From NCBI GenBank assembly GCA_009775225.1, contig VSPE01000020.1, positions 1 through 42,683 on the forward strand: a stretch of 42,683 bases of DNA, written 5' to 3'. The translations under genes and the position numbers were made by a program. This DNA comes from Muribaculaceae bacterium. GTDB lineage: Bacteria; Bacteroidota; Bacteroidia; Bacteroidales; Muribaculaceae. Under the pieces are notes generated by a model. It was not told the DNA's origin and ran no database searches. It saw only the letters and a list, made by a program, of their open reading frames with translations. Positions within the stretch are counted from its first letter, which is position 1; each line of letters starts with the position of its first letter. Of the stretch, positions 1 through 7,813 are shown piece by piece.

Positions 1-1
1 G

Positions 2-76
2 TGGGCGCTGAGGGATTCGAACCCCCGACCCTCTGCTTGTAAGGCAGATGCTCTGAACCAGCTGAGCTAAGCGCCC
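2..76 (-). tRNA. tRNA-Val (anticodon TAC)
   Basis: On the minus strand this folds into a standard cloverleaf with a 7-bp acceptor stem (GGGCGCT with AGCGCCC), a T-arm containing GGTTCGAATCC, and an anticodon loop CTTACAA giving anticodon TAC, which reads GUA valine codons. The discriminator base is A and CCA is not encoded. It is the second of two identical copies and is probably made from the same transcript as the copy at 129-203. Confidence 0.96.
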
Positions 77-128
77 GATCTTTATCGGGGAATGCTTTAT
101 GCGGAGACGCGGATTATTGTCTGTTGAG

Positions 129-203
129 TGGGCGCTGAGGGATTCGAACCCCCGACCCTCTGCTTGTAAGGCAGATGCTCTGAACCAGCTGAGCTAAGCG
201 CCC
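129..203 (-). tRNA. tRNA-Val (anticodon TAC), tandem copy
   Basis: This copy is base-for-base identical to the tRNA at 2-76, with the same TAC anticodon and no encoded CCA. The two are separated by 52 bases. It lies nearest the promoter at 224-255, so it is the promoter-proximal copy of a tandem tRNA transcript. The duplication presumably raises tRNA-Val dosage (inference). Confidence 0.96.
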
Positions 204-223
204 CTTCCTTGTCAAAAGCGATG

Positions 224-255
224 CAAAGTTACGCGTTAATTTTGAAACTTGCAAA
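224..255 (-). promoter_or_regulatory. Promoter of the tRNA-Val pair
   Basis: Read on the minus strand there is TTTG (252-255), a 20-base spacer and TAACTTTG (224-231), matching the Bacteroidetes vegetative promoter pattern TTTG / TAnnTTTG. Transcription would start near 217, about 14 bases before the tRNA. Confidence 0.75.
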
Positions 256-317
256 TTTTTTGACGACTTTTTTTGAATTATTTTCATATGGAATTCGTAA
301 TCGACAGATATATAAGT

Positions 318-348
318 AAAAAGCGCCGGATGTGTTCCGCCGCTTTTT
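318..348 (-). terminator. Terminator of the LTxxQ-like gene
   Basis: An inverted repeat sits 36 bases past the stop codon at 384. AAAAAGCG (318-325) pairs with CGCTTTTT (341-348) and CGGA with TCCG, with one internal mismatch. On the minus strand the stem ends in a run of five T, as in a Rho-independent terminator. Confidence 0.7.
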
Positions 349-383
349 GTTATGCTGAATTGTAAATTATTGTATGGCCCGGT

Positions 384-869
384 TTACTGCTGAACTTTTT
401 TAGGATATTTGCAGTAAGGACGGTTATGGTTTTGCGAGTTTTTGTCGCATTTTCCGTCGTGTTTTCTGTTTTTCATGGTTGCCTTTCCACGGTTATTGGT
501 GTTGATGTATGAGTTTTCGAGGAAAGTTACATATTGTTCGGGTGTGAGGATAGCCTTGACCTGTGCGAGATAGTTCTTTTTGCACTCTTTTCTACATTCG
601 CGTGCTTCAGCCTTATCCTTGCGTGCTTTCTCGCACTTTTCCTTGTTTTTTGCGGCATGTTGTTCGCGAAGCTCCTTGAGTTGCGCCTGCTGCTGTCCGG
701 TGAGGTTGAGGCCTTCGAAGGGATTGCACTTGCTTTGTGCACATTCGCGGGGTTTGTTGCAGGTTGCTTCGGCGCAAGAGGGGGCTGCCTGAGCGGGTTG
801 CTGAGCGAGAGAGGGGAATGAGATGAGGGTGGTTGCAAAAAGTACGGCTGCAATGATTTTCTTTCTCAT
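384..869 (-). CDS. Cysteine-rich Spy/CpxP-like (LTxxQ) periplasmic protein
   Basis: This is a 161-residue exported protein with a clear signal peptide (MRKK, then a hydrophobic stretch to about residue 22 ending LAQQ). Two LT-type motifs, LTGQQ (56-60) and LTPEQ (108-112), flank a highly charged, probably helical segment. That is the layout of Spy/CpxP-family periplasmic chaperones and metal-resistance proteins. The mature protein contains nine cysteines (32, 37, 43, 48, 79, 92, 96, 141, 153), far more than Spy or CpxP, and a basic C-terminal tail. It is a single gene with its own promoter (966-993) and terminator (318-348). The family placement is moderate. A metal-binding or redox role is inferred from the cysteines only. 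Confidence 0.75.
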   Translation of the reverse strand: MRKKIIAAVLFATTLISFPSLAQQPAQAAPSCAEATCNKPRECAQSKCNPFEGLNLTGQQQAQLKELREQHAAKNKEKCEKARKDKAEARECRKECKKNYLAQVKAILTPEQYVTFLENSYINTNNRGKATMKNRKHDGKCDKNSQNHNRPYCKYPKKVQQ

Positions 870-965
870 GTTGTATCTGTTTTAGTTTGTTTTCTGCATA
901 TTTGATTGACACAACAAGTGAAAGTTTAAAAAGGATTTGTTATTTAACGTACGATTGACAGAATA

Positions 966-993
966 CAAAAATATTTATAAATCGTATACACAA
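966..993 (-). promoter_or_regulatory. Promoter of the LTxxQ-like gene
   Basis: The minus strand shows TATTTTTG (966-973), matching TAnnTTTG, with TTG (991-993) 17 bases upstream, a slightly short spacer. The predicted start near 959 leaves an untranslated leader of about 90 bases. It lies just past the end of folC. Confidence 0.55.
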
Positions 994-1007
994 CTGTTAA
1001 ACCATGG

Positions 1008-2315
1008 TTATGGACGGATGTCTAATGCGGTCAGCAAGTCGGCCACCACAAAGGTGCTGCCTCCGACAAAAACAGTATCGAAGCGGCATGGTGCCGTGCA
1101 AGCGCTGTCGTAGGCTTCTTTTACCGAACCGAAGAATGAGCCGTGCAATCCGTGAGCGGCCGCTATGGAGGCGGTTTCTTCTGCGGGCCGACCTCGCTTT
1201 ACCGACGGTGTGGCAAAGAAGTAGCTCGCATTTGATGGCATAAGTTGCATTATTGCTTCCACATCCTTGTCGTTTACAAAGCCTATTACCATGGCAAGAC
1301 GTGATGTATCGGCCAACGATTTGAGCTTTGGTGCGAGCCACTTCCAGCCGCCAATGTTGTGTCCGGTGTCGCAGATTACTTTTGCAGGGTGTGTGCATAC
1401 TGTCGTCCAGCGACCCATGAGCCCTGTTATGCCGCACACATCGCCAAGGCCTATTTTTACGGCGTCGGTGTCGATGCGTGTAAAGTGCTGCGAGAGCTGT
1501 ACGAGAGCCGTGAGAATGGTGGCGCCGTTTTCTTTCTGGCAGTCGCCTGAGAGTTGCCCTCTGATGTCGCCCCACTCAGTGCCGCGGTATTCTATACAGT
1601 CCTGCATTACAGCCGCACTGTCGAATGGCAGTTTGTCTTGGGCGAATGTAATAGGGGCGTGCATCGAGGCTGCTCTATCGGCGAAAACACGTCGCACATC
1701 GCCGGCTGCATTGCCTATTATTATGGGCACACCCTCTTTGATAATACCGGCCTTCTCGGATGCTATCTCTGCTTCTGTATGGCCCAGAAGGGCAGTATGG
1801 TCGAGCGAGATATTAGTTATCACCGAGAGCAGGGGAGTGATTATGTTCGTGCAGTCGAGTCTGCCACCGAGGCCTACTTCTATCACGGCGACATCCACCT
1901 CGCAGTCTGCAAAATAGCGCAAGGCCATAATGGTGGTAAGCTCGAAGAAGGTAGGATGACGTTCCACAAGCTTGGGCTGTGAGAGATATTCATCGACAAA
2001 CTTCACCACGTATTCCTTGCCAATCATCTCACCGTTGATGCGTATGCGCTCCCTGAAATCGACAAGGTGTGGAGATGTGTATAGCCCCACTTTATATCCT
2101 GCCGACTGCAGTACTGCGGCAATGGAGTGGGCGGTGCTTCCCTTGCCGTTAGTTCCTCCGATATGTACGGTCGCCTTGAGCTTTTTGTGCGGATTGTCCC
2201 AGTGCCCGGCAAGGAGCAGAGTTGTGTCGAGGCCCGGTTTATAGGCTCCGGCACCGAGATTTTGAAACATAGGCACCTGATTGTACAGGAAGTCTAATGT
2301 CTGTTGGTAAGTCAT
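1008..2315 (-). CDS. folC: Bifunctional dihydrofolate synthase / folylpolyglutamate synthase
   Basis: FolC joins glutamate to dihydropteroate and lengthens the glutamate tail of folates in an ATP-dependent ligase reaction of the Mur-ligase type. The 435-residue protein has the ATP loop GGTNGKGST (about 53-61), the SPHL segment (81-84) and the central motif EVGLGGRLD followed by TNISLDH and SEKAGIIK, all typical of FolC. ATG at 2315 is chosen over a TTG two codons upstream because it begins two bases after the stop of the preceding transporter gene. It is the last gene of a six-gene minus-strand operon (6973 to 1008). No strong terminator is seen after it. Confidence 0.96.
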   Translation of the reverse strand: MTYQQTLDFLYNQVPMFQNLGAGAYKPGLDTTLLLAGHWDNPHKKLKATVHIGGTNGKGSTAHSIAAVLQSAGYKVGLYTSPHLVDFRERIRINGEMIGKEYVVKFVDEYLSQPKLVERHPTFFELTTIMALRYFADCEVDVAVIEVGLGGRLDCTNIITPLLSVITNISLDHTALLGHTEAEIASEKAGIIKEGVPIIIGNAAGDVRRVFADRAASMHAPITFAQDKLPFDSAAVMQDCIEYRGTEWGDIRGQLSGDCQKENGATILTALVQLSQHFTRIDTDAVKIGLGDVCGITGLMGRWTTVCTHPAKVICDTGHNIGGWKWLAPKLKSLADTSRLAMVIGFVNDKDVEAIMQLMPSNASYFFATPSVKRGRPAEETASIAAAHGLHGSFFGSVKEAYDSACTAPCRFDTVFVGGSTFVVADLLTALDIRP

Positions 2316-2317
2316 TG

Positions 2318-2890
2318 TCAAAAAATAAAGTAGCCGATGATGCCGGAGGCTATAATCAGTAGAATAGGATGTATCTTTGTGAACAGCACGAATATGAGAG
2401 CAGCAACCGCGAGTATCACGCTTTTAATTATGTCGGGCGGGGTGTTGCCGAAGTTCTCTGAGTTCATGAGGATAAGTGCTGCCGAGGCTATGAGGCCTAT
2501 GACCACGGGTCGCAAGCCTGTAAATACGCCTTTGAGCGCTACACTTTGGCGGTGGCGCGCAATATAGTGTCCGGCATAGCGTACGAGCACGAAAGAGGGA
2601 AGCACTACAACGAGAGTGCAGATAAGCGAGCCAAGTATGCCGTAAAGCGGCGACTGTAGCGCGGGCGATGAGGCTGCCGGTGCCACGTAGCCGATATAGG
2701 TGGCCGAATTGATGCCGATAGGGCCGGGGGTCATCTGCGAGATAGCCACTATGTCGGTGAACATTTGCTGCGTAATCCAGCCAGGCGTGACAATCTCGTT
2801 CTCGATGAGTGCAAGCATAGCATAGCCTCCGCCGAAGCCGAAAAAGCCTATTTTCAGATAGCTCCAGATGAGTTTCAGATATATAGTCAT
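2318..2890 (-). CDS. Chromate transporter family protein, second half of a split pair
   Basis: This 190-residue hydrophobic protein carries the ChrA-family N-terminal signature FGFGGGYAML followed by IENEIV, then the TPGPIGIN segment and several membrane spans. In many bacteria ChrA is a fusion of two such halves. Here they are separate adjacent genes, the short-chain arrangement whose halves act together as one carrier. Its start codon overlaps the stop of the upstream half by one base (TAATG), implying translational coupling. The family transports chromate or sulfate-like anions, but substrates of short-chain members are often unproven. Confidence 0.9.
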   Translation of the reverse strand: MTIYLKLIWSYLKIGFFGFGGGYAMLALIENEIVTPGWITQQMFTDIVAISQMTPGPIGINSATYIGYVAPAASSPALQSPLYGILGSLICTLVVVLPSFVLVRYAGHYIARHRQSVALKGVFTGLRPVVIGLIASAALILMNSENFGNTPPDIIKSVILAVAALIFVLFTKIHPILLIIASGIIGYFIF

Positions 2891-3474
2891 TAGTTCGTCC
2901 CCCTCCTTTCATCGTTGTTGCCGGCCACGGCCTTGTGTGAGCGCACTGCGTGAAGGTATCCGGCGAGTCCGCCAATAACTATATAAAGTATCGGATTAGA
3001 CACCACAGGCCATTTCGACCAAATCAGAAGTGCCACCCCCGCCGGAATCCAGGCCATTTTCCACCCGATATTCGAGGCTTTAGCTGTGGTGAACACCGGG
3101 GCAAGAATAAGGGCGACCACTACAGGCCTGATGCCTTTGAATATTGCCGTAATTGTGGGATTGGTGGTAATCATCTCTGGCGTGAGGAACATGGCGATGA
3201 GCAGTATGATGAAAAAGCACGGCGTAATGGTGCCCAGCGCAGCAGCTATGGCTCCCTTCAGGCTTCGCAGCTTATCGCCTACCACTACCGATATGTTTAC
3301 GGCAAGTATGCCCGGCAGCGATTGTGCCACTGCGAGCAAATCGAGAAATTCAGTACGTTCGAGCCATTTGCGTTTGTCTACTACTTCGCGCTCGATAAGG
3401 GAAATCATGGCCCACCCGCCTCCGAAGGTAAATGCGCCGATTTTTGCAAATGTGAGAAATAGAGTCCAATACAT
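2890..3474 (-). CDS. Chromate transporter family protein, first half of a split pair
   Basis: This 194-residue membrane protein has the same signature, FTFGGGWAMI then IEREVV, and the LPGILAVN segment matching TPGPIGIN in its partner. The two proteins are clearly homologous halves of one ChrA-type carrier. The C-terminal tail (from about residue 177) is hydrophilic and basic. The gene starts nine bases after the mutS2 stop, so it is part of the same operon. The transported anion cannot be read from the sequence. Confidence 0.9.
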   Translation of the reverse strand: MYWTLFLTFAKIGAFTFGGGWAMISLIEREVVDKRKWLERTEFLDLLAVAQSLPGILAVNISVVVGDKLRSLKGAIAAALGTITPCFFIILLIAMFLTPEMITTNPTITAIFKGIRPVVVALILAPVFTTAKASNIGWKMAWIPAGVALLIWSKWPVVSNPILYIVIGGLAGYLHAVRSHKAVAGNNDERRGTN

Positions 3475-3483
3475 TTTTTTCTG

Positions 3484-5958
3484 TCAGTCAAATTCCACCA
3501 CAGTAATTCCGGGACCGCCGAAGCGCACATCTTCATCGTGGTAGTCCCTCACGGCTTTTACCGAATCGAGATAGCGGCGTATATACTGTCGCAAAGCACC
3601 CGTCCCGGTGCCGTGGAGTATGCGTACCCGGCTACTGTTGAACTGTATGGCGTCGTCGATATAGTACATCACCGCCTGCACGGCCTCGTCGGCCCGCATG
3701 CCGCGCACGTCTATCTCGTGGCTGAAAGCAAGCTGCCGCTCGCGCGAGCTGTCGGCGGTCTGCGAGGATATGTATGATGGAGAGGCCGATGCACCTGTCG
3801 GAGCTTTTTTGAGGGTGCGTTTCAGGCGGTTCAGTTTTACGGTCGTCTTCATCTGTCCGAAGATTACAATGGCGTTCTTATCTGAAATCTCCGATATAGT
3901 TCCTACCGTACCCGCGCCGTCGAGCATCACGTTGTCGCCGGCTTGCAGCGGCCTTTCTTCAGTTGGTTTCGGTGCCTTCTGTGCTTTTTGCTGCTTCGAT
4001 TTGAGCTTTTTGTCGAGCATGGGATGTGCCTCCGCCTTGTCGGCTTTCGCTTTCAGAGTCTCGCGTTCCGAAGCCAGACGGCTGCGTGCCTCGCGTGTGC
4101 GCTCTTTGTCGGCCTGGGCGGTACGTATCTCGCGAATAGTACGTTCGATAGTTGCGTTGCTGCCCTCGAGGATTTCGCGGGCTTGGTCGCGAGCTTCGCT
4201 GATTATTTCGCGTCGTTTGCTTCGCAGGGTTTCCATTTCGCTCTCGTAGCGCGCGATGATGTCTTCTATCTGCTTTTCCTTTTGTCTGATAGCCTGACGC
4301 TTGTTCTCCCAATACCTGCGGTCGCGGGCAATGTCGAGCAGATACCTGTCGAGGTTTATATAGTCGCTGCCTACTATTTCCGAAGCGTCGTCGATAATGC
4401 TCGCCGGGAGACCGGTCTTACGTGCAATCTCTATGGCGAATGAGCTACCGGGGTTGCCTATTGCGAGACGGAACTGCGGCTCCATGCGCTGGCGGTCGTA
4501 GAGCATCGAGCCGTTTATAAGGCCCGGTGTTTCTTCTGCGAACTGCTTGAGATTGTGGTAGTGAGTGGTGATTACCCCCCACATCTTTTTGCAGTTGAAC
4601 TGCTTGAGCACCGCCTGTGCGATGGCGCCGCCTATCTGTGGCTCCGTGCCGCCCCCGAACTCGTCGATGAGAATTATGGTGCGTTCGTTGCCGCCCGAGA
4701 GGAAGAATTTCATGTTGCGCAGGTGCGACGAGTATGTGGAGAGGTCATCTTCTATCGACTGGTCATCGCCGATGTCGATAAAGATATTCTGCATGATACC
4801 CATGTGCGAGTTGTCGTACACGGGAGGCAGAATACCGCACTGGGTCATATACTGCACTATCGCCACCGTTTTGAGCGTAACCGACTTGCCGCCTGCGTTG
4901 GGGCCGGAAATCACGAGTATGCGGTTTTTCTCCGATAGTGTTATGTCGAGCGGTATAATCTCTTTGCCCTGACGCTCAAGCGAGAGTTTCAGACCAGGGT
5001 GACATGCGTGATACCACTCGAGTTCGGGCTTGTCGGAGAGATGCGGCAGCGCGCCGCCGGTAATAAGGGCATAGCGGGCCTTGGCATGGATAAAGTCGAA
5101 GCGGCCAAGCAGGTCGAAGCCGTCGAGTAGAGCATCGATTTCGGGGCGTATGGTATCGGCCAGCGCGGTTAATATGCGCACAATCTCGCGCCGCTCTTCT
5201 ATGCTGAGTTCTCGCAGGCGATTGTTTGCCTCCACAACCTCTGCCGGCTCTATGAAGAATGTCTTGCCTGAAGCCGACTCGTCGTGTACGATACCGTTGA
5301 TTTTGCGCTTGTACATCGGAGCCACGGGTATCACCAGGCGGCCGTCGCGCACCGACGGAGCTATGTCGGGGTCGAGATAGCCTTCTTTCACGGCGTTGCT
5401 TATCACTCGACGCATGGTTGAGTTTATGCTGCCGGCGCAAGCCGACATGGAACGCCTTATCTCGGCAAGCTCGGGCGAAGCGTTATCCTTAATTTCGCCG
5501 TGGCGGTCTACAATACGGTCGATAGCCGCAGCTACCGCCGGAAAGGCGAAGAGGTCGCGGGCCAGAGTGTCGAGAGCCGGATAGGGCGTGGAGATGCGTC
5601 CGCTTTCCTCGTCGACGGTGCGCGCCTTGGCAAAGAATGAAGCTATATCCGTCATAGAGGCAAGCGACGCGCGCAGCCCAGGCAGTTCGCTTTCCGCGGG
5701 AAAAGAACCCTCCACGCGGAGCGAGGCCAGCAGCTGGCGTTTGTCGTGTATGCCACCGAGGGCAAAGTCAGAGTCTGAGCTGATTATGCCCAGCATCTCG
5801 GCCGTGCTGTCGAGGTGGCGTTTTACCTCAGGAAAACTTGTCGAGAAAGACATCTGCTCGCAGTGAGTACGTCCTAAAGCCGACGAACATAGTTGCGCAA
5901 GATGGTTTCGAATGGCATCGAAGCCCGTTTTGTGTTCGAAACTGTCGGGATAAATCAT
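3484..5958 (-). CDS. mutS2: Endonuclease MutS2 (MutS-family ATPase with Smr domain)
   Basis: MutS2 is a DNA-structure or ribosome-associated ATPase implicated in suppressing recombination or rescuing collided ribosomes. It is not a mismatch-repair MutS. The 824-residue protein has a MutS core with Walker A GPNAGGKS (352-359) and Walker B IILIDEFGGG (428-437), a long charged coiled coil (about 540-660), a KOW/SH3-like segment (about 670-715) and a C-terminal Smr domain (about 746-824) with IDVRG and HGTGTGALR. The mismatch-recognition domain of MutS is absent, as expected. It lies between smpB and the transporter pair with gaps of 14 and 9 bases. The proximity to smpB fits the ribosome-rescue role reported for MutS2 in other bacteria (inference). 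Confidence 0.96.
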   Translation of the reverse strand: MIYPDSFEHKTGFDAIRNHLAQLCSSALGRTHCEQMSFSTSFPEVKRHLDSTAEMLGIISSDSDFALGGIHDKRQLLASLRVEGSFPAESELPGLRASLASMTDIASFFAKARTVDEESGRISTPYPALDTLARDLFAFPAVAAAIDRIVDRHGEIKDNASPELAEIRRSMSACAGSINSTMRRVISNAVKEGYLDPDIAPSVRDGRLVIPVAPMYKRKINGIVHDESASGKTFFIEPAEVVEANNRLRELSIEERREIVRILTALADTIRPEIDALLDGFDLLGRFDFIHAKARYALITGGALPHLSDKPELEWYHACHPGLKLSLERQGKEIIPLDITLSEKNRILVISGPNAGGKSVTLKTVAIVQYMTQCGILPPVYDNSHMGIMQNIFIDIGDDQSIEDDLSTYSSHLRNMKFFLSGGNERTIILIDEFGGGTEPQIGGAIAQAVLKQFNCKKMWGVITTHYHNLKQFAEETPGLINGSMLYDRQRMEPQFRLAIGNPGSSFAIEIARKTGLPASIIDDASEIVGSDYINLDRYLLDIARDRRYWENKRQAIRQKEKQIEDIIARYESEMETLRSKRREIISEARDQAREILEGSNATIERTIREIRTAQADKERTREARSRLASERETLKAKADKAEAHPMLDKKLKSKQQKAQKAPKPTEERPLQAGDNVMLDGAGTVGTISEISDKNAIVIFGQMKTTVKLNRLKRTLKKAPTGASASPSYISSQTADSSRERQLAFSHEIDVRGMRADEAVQAVMYYIDDAIQFNSSRVRILHGTGTGALRQYIRRYLDSVKAVRDYHDEDVRFGGPGITVVEFD

Positions 5959-5972
5959 AGGCCCAATAGCGG

Positions 5973-6428
5973 TTATTTGTGCATCAGTCGCGCAAGCGAG
6001 CGCTTGTCCTCGCGCTCCTTGATTGCCTGTCGCTTGTCGTACTCTTTCTTGCCTCGGGCAATACCGATTACCAGCTTGGCCAGTCCGCGCTCGCTGATAA
6101 AAAGGCGCAGAGGCACAATGGTGAAGCCTGCATCTTTTCCTGCCTTCGCAATCTTGGCAATTTCTTTTTTATTGAGCAGGAGCTTGCGGTCGCGCCGGGC
6201 CTCGTGATTGTTATACGAGCCGTAGAAATATGTGGCTATGTTCATATTCTTCACCCATATCTCGCCTGTGGCCGATACATAGCAGAAAGTATCGACAAGA
6301 GAGGCGTGGCCGGTGCGGATGCTCTTTATTTCGGTGCCGGTAAGCACTATGCCCGCCGTGAAAGTCTCTACGATTTCGTAGTCGAACGTTGCGCGGCGGT
6401 TCTTTATATTTATGTCTTTTTGTGCCAT
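5973..6428 (-). CDS. smpB: SsrA-binding protein
   Basis: SmpB binds tmRNA and delivers it to stalled ribosomes for trans-translation. The 151-residue protein begins with the conserved NRRATFDYEI segment and carries GTEIKSIR, WVKNMNIA and the RDRKLLL region, ending in a basic tail. The length is normal. Its start overlaps the stop of the upstream membrane-protein gene by one base (TAATG). The tmRNA gene itself is not in the window. Confidence 0.97.
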   Translation of the reverse strand: MAQKDINIKNRRATFDYEIVETFTAGIVLTGTEIKSIRTGHASLVDTFCYVSATGEIWVKNMNIATYFYGSYNNHEARRDRKLLLNKKEIAKIAKAGKDAGFTIVPLRLFISERGLAKLVIGIARGKKEYDKRQAIKEREDKRSLARLMHK

Positions 6429-6973
6429 TATATAAGAAGATAAAGGAGATAATAGATGATGAGGGGCACGGCAACTATGGCTGCCGCGCTCAGCCCCAGA
6501 AAGCGCATGGCATCGGCCTTGCGTACGCCGATATAGGGAATTGCCTTGTATAGCACAAGTATCACATATACGGGCAGGAACTTAAATAGAACAAGGTTCC
6601 AAGGCATACAGTTGCACAGCAGCTGCACAAGCACCATAAGCCCTATGCCGCATAAGGTGAGACAGGCCACACGCTCTCGGGCAGGTTTTGTGCCGCATAG
6701 CCGTCCGAGATAAAGGTCGAAAATAAGTTTTGCTATAAAAAACGACACAAAGTAAGTGCCGAAGTCGCAGACGGCCCGCATCACCACCTCGCCAAGAGCT
6801 GCGTGGCGCTGATAGAAAAACGCAAGGAACTCAGTGACAGCGGTCAAGACCATCAGAGGATAGAGCCCGCTCCGTGTGAGGTCTTCGGCATCGGGGGCTG
6901 TATGCTCCAAATCGTCCCAACCTGAGGCCGGGGAGAGTATGAGCTGAATGAGGTATTTTAACAGGGGTAACAT
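6428..6973 (-). CDS. YIP1-like integral membrane protein
   Basis: This 181-residue protein has about five hydrophobic segments and begins with an amphipathic stretch (LLKYLIQLILSPASGWDDL) like that of YIP1/DUF1282-type proteins, in which an N-terminal SPxxxW-type segment precedes the membrane domain. Its biochemical role is not known. It is the first gene of the operon that continues with smpB, mutS2, the chromate transporter pair and folC. A TAnnTTTG element lies 25 bases upstream. Confidence 0.75.
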   Translation of the reverse strand: MLPLLKYLIQLILSPASGWDDLEHTAPDAEDLTRSGLYPLMVLTAVTEFLAFFYQRHAALGEVVMRAVCDFGTYFVSFFIAKLIFDLYLGRLCGTKPARERVACLTLCGIGLMVLVQLLCNCMPWNLVLFKFLPVYVILVLYKAIPYIGVRKADAMRFLGLSAAAIVAVPLIIYYLLYLLI

Positions 6974-6997
6974 CTCGACTTATTTGGAAATTGGCTA

Positions 6998-7005
6998 CAA
7001 AGTTA
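6998..7005 (-). promoter_or_regulatory. Putative -7 element of the smpB-mutS2-folC operon
   Basis: On the minus strand 6998-7005 reads TAACTTTG, a match to TAnnTTTG. No convincing TTTG lies 19-21 bases upstream (the site reads CTG), so the call rests mainly on the -7 element and its position 25 bases before the first start codon. It is divergent from, and close to, the promoter of the DUF5606 gene. Confidence 0.5.
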
Positions 7006-7010
7006 CTAAT

Positions 7011-7045
7011 TTTGAACTGTAATTCAGAGCGAATTGTTATTTTTG
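7011..7045 (+). promoter_or_regulatory. Putative promoter of the DUF5606 gene
   Basis: TTTG (7011-7014) and TATTTTTG (7038-7045) match the two Bacteroidetes promoter boxes, with a spacer of 23 bases that is longer than the usual 19-21. The -7 element is 41 bases upstream of the ATG at 7087 and supports that start over upstream in-frame alternatives. Confidence 0.5.
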
Positions 7046-7086
7046 CAGCGCCAAAATATTATAGAACAATCATAACACACATAAAT

Positions 7087-7539
7087 ATGATAAGAGGAAT
7101 ACTATCAATCACCGGCAAGCCCGGTCTCTACAAACTCCTGAGCCGAGGCAAGAACGCCCTAATCGTAGAAAATATCGCTACAAAGAAGCGCACTCCCACA
7201 TATCCCCACGAAAAAGTCATCTCTCTGGCCGACATCACCATGTACACCGACCACGGCGACGAACCTCTGCCCGAAATCTTCGAGAAAATATATGCCTACA
7301 CCGAAGGCAAGGCTATCGATGTAAAAGGTTTTGCCGATGACACCGCTATCCGCGAATATTTCGCCCAGATACTGCCCGACTATGACCGCGACCGTGTGTA
7401 CACCACCGACATCCGCAAACTCTTCTCGTGGTACAACCAGCTCGTGGCTGCAGGCATAACCGAATTCAAAGAGAACGGAATAGCCCAGGACGAAGCCGCT
7501 GAAGCTGCAGAGGCAGCCGATGAGGCCGCTGTAAAATAA
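7087..7539 (+). CDS. DUF5606 family protein
   Basis: This 150-residue cytoplasmic protein begins MIRGILSITGKPGLYKLLSR, the opening found in DUF5606 proteins of Bacteroidetes. It continues with a KVISLADITMYT segment, a helical DYDRDRVYTTDIRKLFSWYN region and an alanine/glutamate-rich tail (about 136-150). No enzyme motif is visible and the function is not established. The reading frame stays open upstream to 6991, but ATG 7087 is preferred because the promoter element lies at 7038-7045 and the conserved sequence starts there. It is divergent from the smpB operon and followed by tRNA-Pro. Confidence 0.85.
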   Translation: MIRGILSITGKPGLYKLLSRGKNALIVENIATKKRTPTYPHEKVISLADITMYTDHGDEPLPEIFEKIYAYTEGKAIDVKGFADDTAIREYFAQILPDYDRDRVYTTDIRKLFSWYNQLVAAGITEFKENGIAQDEAAEAAEAADEAAVK

Positions 7540-7577
7540 AAAATAGGCTTTCGGCTAAAAAATCAGCGCCCGTACTA

Positions 7578-7607
7578 TTGCGCACTCAAAAATAATCGCT
7601 AACTTTG
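7578..7607 (+). promoter_or_regulatory. Promoter of tRNA-Pro
   Basis: TTG (7578-7580), a 19-base spacer and TAACTTTG (7600-7607) match the Bacteroidetes promoter pattern. The predicted start is near 7614, about 10 bases before the tRNA. Confidence 0.75.
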
Positions 7608-7623
7608 CACTCGCTTAGCCAAT

Positions 7624-7696
7624 CGGGGTGTAGCACAGTTGGCAGCGCGCCACGTTCGGGACGTGGAGGTCGGAAGTTCGAGTCTTCTCACCCCGA
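7624..7696 (+). tRNA. tRNA-Pro (anticodon CGG)
   Basis: The acceptor stem CGGGGTG/CACCCCG, the anticodon arm CCACG-TTCGGGA-CGTGG with anticodon CGG, and the T-arm GGAAG-TTCGAGT-CTTCT form a complete cloverleaf reading CCG proline codons. The discriminator is A and CCA is not encoded. A strong promoter element precedes it and a terminator hairpin begins four bases after it, so it is a one-gene transcript. Confidence 0.96.
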
Positions 7697-7699
7697 CAT

Positions 7700-7750
7700 A
7701 ACAATACAGCCTGACAGAACTCAAGTTCTGTCAGGCTGTATTGTTTTTGT
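7700..7750 (+). terminator. Long perfect hairpin terminator after tRNA-Pro
   Basis: Bases 7701-7720 pair perfectly with 7725-7744 across a 4-base TCAA loop, extended by one A-T pair to a 21-bp stem, and a T-run follows from 7745. The T-run orients it as a plus-strand terminator for tRNA-Pro. It also lies 64 bases past the end of the convergent receptor gene and may stop that transcript, although the minus-strand side lacks a T-run. Confidence 0.85.
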
Positions 7751-7813
7751 ATGTATTATTAAAAAGAACAGCGCCCCACCTGGGACGCTGTTCCGGTCTT
7801 ATGCGATACTGCA

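Noticed and set aside
2316..2321. TTG start for folC at 2321
   Set aside because: ATG at 2315 lies two bases after the preceding stop and fits the family start; the TTG would add only two residues.
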